Positions 7,281-13,318 of a stretch of 13,318 nt of DNA are shown here, one piece after another (within the stretch, counting starts at the first letter, position 1; every line of letters begins with the position of its first letter). A program made the position numbers and the translations under genes. This DNA is from Bacillota bacterium (lineage in GTDB: Bacteria > Bacillota > Bacilli > Alicyclobacillales > SLC66). The notes below the pieces were generated by a model that saw only the letters and a list, made by a program, of their open reading frames with translations, searched no databases and was not told the DNA's origin. The stretch spans positions 1 through 13,318 of the forward strand of contig JAJZCJ010000061.1 of NCBI GenBank assembly GCA_021846145.1, read 5' to 3'.

Positions 7281-7913
7281 TTACAACGCCTTCACTACAT
7301 CCATCACTTGTTGTGCTCGACTTTCGATACCCTTCCAATTCCTAGCTTCCAAATCAGAACGTGGAAAGAGGAAACTTCCCAATCCCACAACAGCAGCACC
7401 CGCTAGCAAAAAAGGTTCGAAGTTACTAACAGTCAAACCACCTGTGACCATAATAGACAATCCAGAAAACGGCCCTAACACATCCCGAACAAAACCAGGG
7501 CCAACAACACTAGCAGGAAAAACTTTGACCGCCTTTGCCCCATTGGCGATTGCCGTTTGAATTTCACTTGGCGTCATCACACCGGGAATGAGAGGTACGC
7601 CCAACTTGTGCGCCGTTTCAAGCAATGACACATCTAGGTGTGGACACACCAAAAACTTCGCACCTGCTTGAACCGCATCTTGCGCCTGTTTGCTTGTAAA
7701 TACCGTACCTGCACCAACTAATACGTTATCTTCATAACGATTCACTGTTCGCTCAATCTGCAGTAACGCATCATTCGCGTCCATTGTGACTTCAATCGAC
7801 CGCATACCACCATTAACCAGTGAAGCGACGACCTCAGCAAATACGTCTCCTGGAAGTCGCCGAACCACCGCAACTACCCTTTCTTTCATTAAATATTCCA
7901 GTATCGCATCCAT
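7281..7913 (-). CDS. kdgA: 2-keto-3-deoxy-6-phosphogluconate (KDPG) aldolase
   Basis: 210 residues, normal for this class I (Schiff-base) aldolase, which splits KDPG into pyruvate and glyceraldehyde-3-phosphate. Landmarks: VVAVVR with Arg18, SIEVTM with the general-base Glu41, GAGTVF (67-72), PGVMTPSE (110-117), and KVFPAS with the Schiff-base Lys130; MVTGGL (155-160) begins the phosphate site. The ATG at 7913 immediately follows the kdgK stop codon (TAGATG, no spacer), with GAGGAGG about 11 nt upstream inside the kdgK end, so translation is probably coupled. KDPGal aldolase activity is possible in the family, but the kdgK/uxaA context supports KDPG. Confidence 0.95.
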   Translation of the reverse strand: MDAILEYLMKERVVAVVRRLPGDVFAEVVASLVNGGMRSIEVTMDANDALLQIERTVNRYEDNVLVGAGTVFTSKQAQDAVQAGAKFLVCPHLDVSLLETAHKLGVPLIPGVMTPSEIQTAIANGAKAVKVFPASVVGPGFVRDVLGPFSGLSIMVTGGLTVSNFEPFLLAGAAVVGLGSFLFPRSDLEARNWKGIESRAQQVMDVVKAL

Positions 7914-8903
7914 CTATCGAGCAACCTCCTCACTATCTGTAAAATATGGCTCAACCAAAGACCATGAAGGGTATCCGCTAGAATCACCGAAGCTGGCTAC
8001 AGCATGCGCCCCAATCAACGAGGCGAGCTTAAGTGCCTGCTCCATGCTCCATCCTTTCAAGATGCCAGTGATAAAACCGGCATTAAATCCATCTCCAGCA
8101 CCCACAGTGTCGACCACGCGTGCAACCGGCCAAGCGGCAACATGAGTCTCATGCCCGTTTTTAAAAGCAGTCGCACCTCTTTCGCCTTGTTTGAGAACAA
8201 ATCCCTCACCACGAAATCCCAACTGAAGTAATGCAACGTCAATTTGCTTGATATCGTCAGTATCAAACAAAAGCTGAGCTTCCGTGTCACCAATCATCAG
8301 CCAACGAACGAAGGGCAGAACATCGACTAACGTTTTTTTCCAAATGATTTTATCGGCCATTTTCAAACGCACATTAATATCGAAAGAGACCGAGATACCG
8401 TTTTCAGACGCCGCCTGAAAAATCTGCTGTGCATGTGCGCGAGTCCCATCGGATAACATCCACACAATTCCCGTCGCATGCACCCACGAATAACGACCCA
8501 AGGACACATCCCGAACACAATCACCGCCTGTCCATTGCCCCAAAGCCATTGGTGTTTGCGATCGATAGTAATACACATGCGGATCAATCTGGAGACCCGA
8601 TGTCATCTTAAATAAAACTCCTGTTGACATGGCATCCACCTGTTCCACCCTTGACACATTGACACGTTCAGCACGTAACTCGCGAATCAGGAAATCGCCA
8701 AATGGATCAGTACCAAGAGCGGCCGCATACGTTACCGGAACATTCAGTCGTGCCAAGGCAATTGCGGTATTAAGTTCAGCCCCTGCACTATCCATTTGAA
8801 AGTTGCGATTCATCACTAAGCTTTCTTGTCCTATATGAGCGCAAACAATTAGCGGTTCCCCAAATGTTAAAACAGACATGTTATCTAACATGTCATTTCT
8901 CAT
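7914..8903 (-). CDS. kdgK: 2-keto-3-deoxygluconate kinase, PfkB family
   Basis: 329 residues, a ribokinase/PfkB sugar kinase that phosphorylates KDG to KDPG with ATP. Motifs: LTFGEP near the N-terminus, AGAELNTAIALARL (40-53, sugar-binding region), VSFDINVR (172-179), and the ATP/anion-hole signature VVDTVGAGDGFNAGFI (263-278) with catalytic-base Asp271. First gene of the operon, 78 nt from the predicted transcription start. ATG 8903 is chosen because GGAGG at 8910-8914 is 6 nt upstream; in-frame ATGs at codons 5 and 9 lack such a site, although codon 9 (MSVLTFGE) matches where homologues often start. The Shine-Dalgarno is held in a hairpin loop that also includes part of the start codon. Confidence 0.94.
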   Translation of the reverse strand: MRNDMLDNMSVLTFGEPLIVCAHIGQESLVMNRNFQMDSAGAELNTAIALARLNVPVTYAAALGTDPFGDFLIRELRAERVNVSRVEQVDAMSTGVLFKMTSGLQIDPHVYYYRSQTPMALGQWTGGDCVRDVSLGRYSWVHATGIVWMLSDGTRAHAQQIFQAASENGISVSFDINVRLKMADKIIWKKTLVDVLPFVRWLMIGDTEAQLLFDTDDIKQIDVALLQLGFRGEGFVLKQGERGATAFKNGHETHVAAWPVARVVDTVGAGDGFNAGFITGILKGWSMEQALKLASLIGAHAVASFGDSSGYPSWSLVEPYFTDSEEVAR

Positions 8904-8921
8904 GTAAAGCCTCCTTTACAT
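8902..8921 (-). promoter_or_regulatory. Hairpin enclosing the kdgK Shine-Dalgarno and start codon
   Basis: Arms ATGTAAAG and CTTTACAT are perfect 8-bp complements around a GAGG loop. In the mRNA most of the GGAGG Shine-Dalgarno is the loop and the A and U of the start codon close the stem. It could modulate initiation of the first operon gene. It could also be a DNA-level operator, since it is palindromic. Confidence 0.6.
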
Positions 8922-8948
8922 ATAAAATCGCTATAAAAACGCCAGTTC

Positions 8949-8960
8949 CATCAATTGATG
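8949..8960. promoter_or_regulatory. 12-bp perfect palindrome in the kdgK leader
   Basis: CATCAATTGATG lies about 25-30 bp downstream of the predicted kdgK transcription start and 45 bp before the start codon. A protein-binding site in the leader is possible. It matches no other palindrome in the window, so support is position and symmetry only. Confidence 0.3.
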
Positions 8961-8980
8961 TGTAATGAACGCACATTAAT

Positions 8981-9016
8981 TAACACAATTATATTGATAA
9001 TAGTTTCATATGTCAA
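8981..9016 (-). promoter_or_regulatory. kdgK-operon promoter (consensus sigma-A) with overlapping degenerate operator
   Basis: TTGACA (9011-9016), a 17-bp spacer and TATAAT (8988-8993) form a perfect consensus promoter reading into kdgK. TAACACAATTATATTG (plus strand, 8981-8996) overlaps the -10 and start point and matches 13 of 16 positions of the lacI-promoter operator. The intact first half TAACA and degraded second half suggest the same regulator binds here. Such a strong promoter would need repression. Beyond it, to 9231, the DNA is AT-rich with no ORF. Confidence 0.75.
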
Positions 9017-9090
9017 TATTTTTATGATGTGTTTTTTTAAGATATTGCGCTCTATCTCAGGTAGTTACTAAGTTTATCATTTAATCGATA

Positions 9091-9104
9091 TGTTATTTTT
9101 AACA
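9091..9104. repeat. Short inverted repeat TGTTA-TTTT-TAACA
   Basis: Perfect 5-bp arms around TTTT, about 80 bp upstream of the kdgK -35. It uses the same half-site words as the lacI operators but in the opposite orientation and with different spacing. It could be an auxiliary site or chance in AT-rich DNA. Confidence 0.3.
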
Positions 9105-9231
9105 CAAATTTTCTCCAGCATACTTCCCCCTGTTTTCCTATTTCGAAACCACTGGTAGCAGATAGTAATTAACTTTTCACAACTTCTGCAACACGTCCTA
9201 AAAGAACGATTAAATATTCACTGAGCCTGCG

Positions 9232-9609
9232 TCACTTCTCGATAATCATTAAGAAACTCCTTAAACCTTTGCGGCTTAAAGAGTTTCTTCTATATACTCG
9301 TGATTGGATGCCTTGATGCAGTAAGGGACAACGGTATTTGCGTCGTCCACGAGTTCGGTCGTACCCGTTGTCTTTCATTTCCAGTCCCTTTTGGCAAATG
9401 GGCACGCTTTCGGGAGAAACAGTGAGGTTATCCTTGTACTTCTTATTCCCGGTCTTGCGCTGGTTGAGGTCGGAAGCGGTATCTTGTAACGCGGGATTTT
9501 GTCCGCGATTTACACCTTGTAATGAAGGCATAGGAAATTCTTCATACTTGATGACGTTAATTGCTTTTTCAACGTGGCCTACGGTGGTGCTTGCTTCAGT
9601 TGGAACCCT
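9232..9609 (-). pseudogene. Transposase remnant (internal fragment, decayed)
   Basis: An open frame of 126 codons with no plausible own start reads PTEASTTVGHVEKAINVIKY, then SLQGVNRGQNPAL, then VPICQKGLEMKDNGYDRT and RGRRKYRCPL. The CxxG-to-RRKYRCP zinc-knuckle-like stretch and GYDRT resemble the N-terminal/middle part of DDE transposases of Gram-positive insertion sequences. The first cysteine position of the usual pair reads VPIC. The DDE catalytic core is absent; the frame ends at TGA 9232-9234 after unrelated-looking residues. Upstream it is closed by TGA (9610-9612). The IS family cannot be fixed from this fragment. It overlaps the last 14 nt of the methyltransferase gene. Confidence 0.55.
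9251..9289. repeat. Long inverted repeat / hairpin
   Basis: AAGAAACTCCTTAA (9251-9264) pairs with TTAAAGAGTTTCTT (9276-9289) with one mismatch, and CC/GG inside the loop adds two pairs. Neither strand has a clean U-tract after the stem, so it is a poor intrinsic terminator. It lies within the 3' part of the transposase remnant, just downstream of recognisable homology. It may be a relic end, an imperfect terminator for the methyltransferase transcript, or a dispersed palindromic repeat. Confidence 0.5.
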
Positions 9610-11122
9610 TCACGCCATGGTGCCATTGCCCAATTCCATGTGAATCTGGCGCAACCTGTTCCTTACGCCCTTTAATCATTTGCATCGGCGACCTAACCAT
9701 CCGTTCCTCATCAGAATATTTCTCGCACATAATTTTCCCTTGTTCAATCACTTCATTGATCACATCTTCTCGCGCTTTCCACGGAATCATCGACAACTCC
9801 TCCTGCATCCAGCCAACCCCACGAAATATGTGATTGGCAACAATCTTAGGATCTTGGTGAAAATTTATAATTTCATCTGCCTTATCCCGAACATCCAAAA
9901 AACCAGCTTTGTGAATTGCATCTAATATTTCTTCAGGATTATTTAAAAAATCTTTCGGAGTCTCGTTTCTGCTGTATTTTGCGAGCTTGACAATTGGAGA
10001 GAACCATTCCCCCATTATGGCATTCATCTTAAACTTCAACGGATGTAAACTGGTGAATTCCCCGTTTAGCTTTAGCACTCTTTTGATCTCCGTCAGTGCC
10101 TGTGACAAGTCCATAAATTGAAGTGAGCTAAATGCTATAACCGCATCGAACGATTCGTTATGAAACGGTAATCGTTCCGCCTTTGCCTGTTGAAAATTCA
10201 CCCAGTTGCTTCCCGACTCAGCTTTCCTCTTGTTGGCACGAAAAATCATCCCCATCGAAGGGTCGATGGCAATGACCTGTCCCCTTTCTCCTATTAGATC
10301 CGCCAGCCCCGATTCAAAAGTCGACACTCCATCTGCACATCCGAGTTCCAACACTCGCATACCCGGTTGAATCCCCGACCATTTCAAAAAATTCTTGCGA
10401 AGTTGATGCAAATTGGGCCAGAATTCGTTCGCCACTTCTGCGTAGTTTGAATAGAAACTGAAATTGTGGATTTGTAACTGCCTCACGCGATGGATGAGAT
10501 AGCCACACTCGTCCAGTATTTTCATGATTGAGAAATAGAATGCCTGTCCTTTGTCTGTTATGGTGACATAGCGCCGCTGATCCGCTATGTCTATCTGGTA
10601 GTTTCCCTGAAATACCCCCCAAAGCAATTCGTCACTTAGGGAATAATCCACCCATGGTCGATGCCAACTTCCTAAATTGAAAATTCGCTCCGGGATCCGT
10701 TCATAATAGTGGAGAGCTTGCACATTTTCAAATGACGTGACCAATCCATATATTTTAACGATATTTCCAAAACCATAGTCTGCAACATACCCTGTGAATA
10801 AATGCAACGCTTCGAGAATTTGCTCTTGGTAAATTTCCAGATCGCCAAATTTATTATGCGCGAGCGACAAAGCGGTAGAAGCGATGATTTCATAGACAGC
10901 GGTTCTTGGTAGGCGTTCCGAAAGTGGGAACTTTCCAAAAACCTCAATCTTTTCTGAATCCGTCCAATGCACGGCCACCATGTCGGCGGCAATCCGATCA
11001 ATATAGGAAAACTGCTCCACATCCACGCGGGTCTGCGAATGCATCATGAGCCATGGACTAATCACCAACCCCCTAGCCAAAAAATCCGCCAACATGGGCT
11101 GAATATTATCATAATTAATCAT
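9596..11122 (-). CDS. SAM-dependent class I methyltransferase with unrecognised N-terminal domain
   Basis: 508 residues. Residues 255-365 form a type-11-like Rossmann methyltransferase: motif I VLELGCADG (257-265), acidic ribose-binding Asp287 (AIDP), AERLPF (315-320), FDAVIAFSSLQFM (325-337), and LTEIKRVLKLNGEF (343-356). A 250-residue N-terminal part is rich in aromatic helices and contains RRYVTITDKGQAFYFSIMK (183-201), which looks like the wing and last helix of a winged-helix fold; its function is not recognised. The ORF stays open to 11236 inside pabB, but ATG 11122 is preferred because AGGAGGG stands 8 nt upstream. It follows pabB by 89 bp on the same strand. The last 20 residues (from about 489) are low in character and abut the transposase remnant, so the C-terminus may be altered. 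Substrate unknown; context does not reveal it. Confidence 0.85.
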   Translation of the reverse strand: MINYDNIQPMLADFLARGLVISPWLMMHSQTRVDVEQFSYIDRIAADMVAVHWTDSEKIEVFGKFPLSERLPRTAVYEIIASTALSLAHNKFGDLEIYQEQILEALHLFTGYVADYGFGNIVKIYGLVTSFENVQALHYYERIPERIFNLGSWHRPWVDYSLSDELLWGVFQGNYQIDIADQRRYVTITDKGQAFYFSIMKILDECGYLIHRVRQLQIHNFSFYSNYAEVANEFWPNLHQLRKNFLKWSGIQPGMRVLELGCADGVSTFESGLADLIGERGQVIAIDPSMGMIFRANKRKAESGSNWVNFQQAKAERLPFHNESFDAVIAFSSLQFMDLSQALTEIKRVLKLNGEFTSLHPLKFKMNAIMGEWFSPIVKLAKYSRNETPKDFLNNPEEILDAIHKAGFLDVRDKADEIINFHQDPKIVANHIFRGVGWMQEELSMIPWKAREDVINEVIEQGKIMCEKYSDEERMVRSPMQMIKGRKEQVAPDSHGIGQWHHGVKGSN

Positions 11123-11130
11123 CCACAGAA

Positions 11131-11137
11131 CCCTCCT
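11131..11137 (-). promoter_or_regulatory. Shine-Dalgarno fixing the methyltransferase start
   Basis: AGGAGGG on the minus strand, 8 nt before ATG 11122. It argues against the longer reading from 11236, which would overlap the pabB end and lacks such a site. Confidence 0.8.
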
Positions 11138-11211
11138 GATGAATACTCCGTATAGGTCATGAGAAAGTTTTAGTACCCCACAGTTATCTTTCACAATATT
11201 GCAAGCCCTGT

Positions 11212-12963
11212 TTAGGTCAAATGTACTAGTACCCATTCTCTCACACTATTGATGAACCATATCTGCTGTGCATTTTGTAAATCCCGCACGGTCAATACTT
11301 GTTCTTTAACAATATCATCATCCAATAGTTGTGCTCTGAATGTCCCTGGAAGTAATCCACATTCAACCGGAGGTGTGAATTGCTCATTCCCTATTTCAGC
11401 CACGATGTTCCCTTGGGTAAATTCGGTGATTTCTTCATTTTCATTCCACAACAACACATCAAATACTTGGTCATTTTGCTTTCGGTGCGATTCATATATT
11501 GAACGGTTTGTCGTCTTATGGTAAAGAAAGCGATTTTCTTTCGATATCGGTGTCTGCGCCAAACAAACTGGCAGTGAAGCACTCGCAAGGTCATGCAAAA
11601 CGGTGCTCTCGACGTGCACGGCTCCATTTGGTGAAATGAGTAATCGAACACGTCTCGATTCAGCGTGAAACGGCTCCACATGCGCATGCAACGATCGAAG
11701 AATATAATTGGTATCCATCGGAATGCCAAAGTAAAGAGCAGACTTCTCCAACCTCGTCATATGTCGGTCAAACAATACAAACTCCCCACCATGGAACTTC
11801 AATGTTTCCAAAAGTTGAAACGACCGGGAAGCTTGTCTAAGGAATTCTGCTTTTGTCATGGTCTCTTGATACTCATCACGATCTGTCGAGTCCCAAGTAA
11901 TGCCCCCTCCCGTACCATATTCAGCCGTGCCTGTATCGCTATCAACAAACATCGTTCGAATAGCCACATTAAACGTGGCATTCCCATTGGGTTTGATGAA
12001 CCCAATGGCACCACAATATACCTCTCTTGAGTCTTTTTCGAGTTCAGCGATTAGTCTCATGGTACTGATTTTTGGGGCTCCGGTGATGGACCCACATGGA
12101 AACAGTGCTTGAAATATTTCTAACCAAGATACTTCCGGACGCACCGTTGCGGAGACAGTAGATGTCATTTGATGGACGGTCGGATACCTCTCAATCTCAA
12201 AAAGTCTGGAAGCACGAACAGAACCAACTTCAGCAATTCGACTCAAATCATTTCTCAGGAGGTCGACAATCATGACATTTTCTGCCCTATTTTTTTCTGA
12301 AGAACGTAGCCATGACACATTCACCTCATCCTCTTCGTGCCAACGGCCACGTTGAACTGTCCCTTTCATTGGTCTGGTCGTGATTTCATTCCCATTTAAA
12401 TGAAAGAAAAGTTCTGGAGAGAACGAAAGAATTTGATAGCGGCCAATATTCAAATACGCCGAATAGCCAGCCTGCTGTGCTTCCCGCAAATGATCGTAAT
12501 AAGCGAGAAGATCGCCTTCCACATGAGATCGCAATTTTATCGTGTAATTCACCTGATAGGTTTCGCCGCGAGCAATGGCGTCTCTAATGTTTTTGACTGC
12601 ATCACTATACTGCTCACGTCCAATGACAGGCTCCCATGGTTCAGCGTGAAATGTCTCCTCACCGCAGAACTCAACTTTGTCGTCAGGATGTTGAAATACG
12701 CCAAACCACAATAAAGGCAAAACCGGCACCCCTGCAACCGTAAATGCTGGATCAAAGGCAGGAGCCGCTTCATACGAGAGGTATCCCGCAACATAATAAC
12801 CCTGATTTACAAATTCTCGCACCTCTCGGAGTGTTGTATCAATTTGTGCAACAACATCAGTAGAAATGATTTTAATGGGTTGAGAAAAAATGAGATGTTG
12901 CGGTTGATTGGATTGGTCGACAAAATCAAAGATCAGGAAAGGATCAGGTGAATGAAGAATCAT
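11212..12963 (-). CDS. pabB: Fused aminodeoxychorismate synthase component I / aminodeoxychorismate lyase (PabB-PabC)
   Basis: 583 residues making two consecutive steps of p-aminobenzoate synthesis for folate. Residues about 115-385 are the chorismate-binding domain: ARGETYQVNYT (131-141), SPELFF (182-187), RPMKGT (197-202, with Lys200 matching the PabB active-site Lys), ENVMIVDLLRND (228-239), PCGSITGAPK (289-298). Residues about 390-583 are a class IV PLP aminotransferase fold, the lyase: LFDRHMTRLEKSALYFG (397-413), YHKTTNR with probable PLP Lys483, ITEFTQGNI (512-520), PPVECGLLPGTFR (531-543), INSVREW (571-577). Such fusions are common. The glutaminase partner PabA is not in the window. 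ATG 12963 has GAGGG 6 nt upstream. Confidence 0.95.
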   Translation of the reverse strand: MILHSPDPFLIFDFVDQSNQPQHLIFSQPIKIISTDVVAQIDTTLREVREFVNQGYYVAGYLSYEAAPAFDPAFTVAGVPVLPLLWFGVFQHPDDKVEFCGEETFHAEPWEPVIGREQYSDAVKNIRDAIARGETYQVNYTIKLRSHVEGDLLAYYDHLREAQQAGYSAYLNIGRYQILSFSPELFFHLNGNEITTRPMKGTVQRGRWHEEDEVNVSWLRSSEKNRAENVMIVDLLRNDLSRIAEVGSVRASRLFEIERYPTVHQMTSTVSATVRPEVSWLEIFQALFPCGSITGAPKISTMRLIAELEKDSREVYCGAIGFIKPNGNATFNVAIRTMFVDSDTGTAEYGTGGGITWDSTDRDEYQETMTKAEFLRQASRSFQLLETLKFHGGEFVLFDRHMTRLEKSALYFGIPMDTNYILRSLHAHVEPFHAESRRVRLLISPNGAVHVESTVLHDLASASLPVCLAQTPISKENRFLYHKTTNRSIYESHRKQNDQVFDVLLWNENEEITEFTQGNIVAEIGNEQFTPPVECGLLPGTFRAQLLDDDIVKEQVLTVRDLQNAQQIWFINSVREWVLVHLT

Positions 12964-12993
12964 AATGCACCCTCATGACAAAAAGATGCATTT

Positions 12994-13002
12994 ATTGTAA
13001 CA
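12994..13002 (-). promoter_or_regulatory. Candidate extended -10 promoter for pabB
   Basis: TGTTACAAT on the minus strand (TGN plus TACAAT at 12994-12999), 31 nt before the ATG; no convincing -35 at the normal distance. The overlapping plus-strand 12-mer TAACACAATTAT (12998-13009) is identical to the one at the kdgK promoter. Confidence 0.45.
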
Positions 13003-13025
13003 CAATTATTTCACGCAACACCGTA

Positions 13026-13057
13026 AAAAATAGCTAGAAACAGAGGGGATACCCTCT
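13026..13057 (-). terminator. Candidate intrinsic terminator of the tRNA transcript
   Basis: On the minus strand AGAGGG-TATC-CCCTCT (13042-13057) is a perfect 6-bp GC-rich stem, followed by GTTTCTAGCTA and then TTTTTT (13026-13031). The U-run is 10-11 nt away, so strength is uncertain. Position after the tRNA genes and before the pabB promoter fits a terminator. Confidence 0.45.
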
Positions 13058-13131
13058 ACGCTAACGCGGCGCAAAGGGGTGGGGTCCAAATGGGATTGGC
13101 AGCGAAATGATCCCTAGGCGCACTACACGCA

Positions 13132-13181
13132 AATGGCGCGAGCTTCATGAGATCGCCGTAATCCCGAAAACCCGCGCCATT
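13132..13181. repeat. 9-bp inverted repeat downstream of the tRNA genes
   Basis: AATGGCGCG (13132-13140) and CGCGCCATT (13173-13181) are perfect complements separated by 32 nt. The spacer between tRNA-Thr and pabB is GC-richer than the other intergenic regions and has no ORF. The structure could aid tRNA 3'-end release or be a small structured element; no RNA family was recognised. Confidence 0.4.
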
Positions 13182-13193
13182 ACTAGCTTTTTA

Positions 13194-13269
13194 TGGAGCC
13201 ACTTGCCAGATTCGAACTGGCTACCTGTTCATTACGAGTGAACCGCTCTACCAACTGAGCTAAAGTGGC
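13194..13269 (-). tRNA. tRNA-Thr (anticodon CGT)
   Basis: A complete 76-nt cloverleaf including encoded CCA. Acceptor GCCACTT pairs with AAGTGGC, with discriminator T then CCA. D-stem GCTC/GAGC, anticodon stem GTTCA/TGAAC around loop CTCGTAA (anticodon CGT, reads ACG), T-arm GCCAG-TTCGAAT-CTGGC. Five bases separate it from the upstream tRNA, so both are probably one transcript. Confidence 0.96.
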
Positions 13270-13274
13270 AATTT

Positions 13275-13318
13275 TGGTAGCGGAGGAGGGATTTGAACCC
13301 CCGACACTGCGGGTATGA
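13275..13318 (-). tRNA. tRNA-Met (anticodon CAT), elongator type, 5' part beyond window
   Basis: The 3' 44 nt are present: TCATAC (anticodon loop remainder, anticodon CAT), stem CCGCA, T-arm GGGGG-TTCAAAT-CCCTC, acceptor CTCCGCT, discriminator A and CCA. The CATAC loop context and the CGCTACCA end match the Bacillus-type elongator tRNA-Met rather than the initiator or lysidine tRNA-Ile. The 5' half lies past the right edge. Confidence 0.85.

Noticed and set aside
8904..8981. Riboswitch in the kdgK leader
   Set aside because: The leader is under 80 nt with only the Shine-Dalgarno hairpin and a 12-bp palindrome; no known aptamer pattern was recognised.
9338..9643. Plus-strand open frame of about 100 codons
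   Set aside because: It is the antisense of the transposase remnant and methyltransferase end; no family resemblance and no ribosome site.
11223..11232. GTACTAGTAC palindrome at the pabB 3' end
   Set aside because: Inside coding sequence, only 10 bp, no terminator or operator context.
11123..11236. Longer methyltransferase reading frame starting at 11236
   Set aside because: It overlaps the pabB end, has no Shine-Dalgarno, and the extra residues look like translated intergenic DNA; ATG 11122 has AGGAGGG at the right distance.
1..13318. CRISPR array, prophage, toxin-antitoxin or complete insertion sequence
   Set aside because: No regularly spaced repeats, no integrase or phage genes, and the only mobile-element trace is the decayed fragment at 9232-9609.

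Overview
The window reads as a chromosomal segment of a Gram-positive, moderately AT-rich Bacillota bacterium. Strong GGAGG-type Shine-Dalgarno sites, frequent TTG/GTG starts, tightly packed operons and a fused PabB-PabC protein all fit this. A family such as Alicyclobacillaceae is possible, but that is a guess from style, not a demonstrated match.

Left and centre (1-9016) form a hexuronate catabolism locus. A TRAP-transporter substrate-binding protein (dctP, cut by the left edge) and a LacI-family regulator are divergently transcribed from a 468-bp control region. Convergent with the regulator, and sharing a two-way terminator with it, is a six-gene minus-strand operon. In transcription order it is kdgK (2-keto-3-deoxygluconate kinase), kdgA (KDPG aldolase), uxaA (altronate dehydratase), uxaB (tagaturonate reductase), an iolB-like isomerase and a divergent M24 'pita-bread' protein. 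The first four genes convert tagaturonate through altronate, KDG and KDPG to pyruvate plus glyceraldehyde-3-phosphate. No classical uronate isomerase (UxaC) is present, and the IolB-like protein sits where one would be expected.

The control DNA is readable. kdgK has a consensus promoter (TTGACA-N17-TATAAT). dctP has a related promoter (TTGACT-N17-TATATT), and lacI has an extended -10. Two 16-bp TAACA-N6-TGTTA palindromes lie upstream of lacI with centres 105 bp apart, and a degenerate copy overlaps the kdgK -10. The kdgK Shine-Dalgarno lies in the loop of a perfect 8-bp-stem hairpin.

The right side (9017-13318) is unrelated to uronates. It holds an AT-rich intergenic stretch, a decayed transposase fragment, a two-domain SAM-dependent methyltransferase with an unrecognised N-terminal half, a fused aminodeoxychorismate synthase/lyase (folate branch), a short GC-richer spacer with hairpins, and a minus-strand tRNA pair: tRNA-Met (partial) followed by tRNA-Thr(CGT).

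No complete mobile element, CRISPR array or recognisable defence system is visible. The most unusual items are the operon composition (IolB-like isomerase plus a probable pseudo-metallopeptidase), the spaced operator pair, the start-site hairpin and the methyltransferase.
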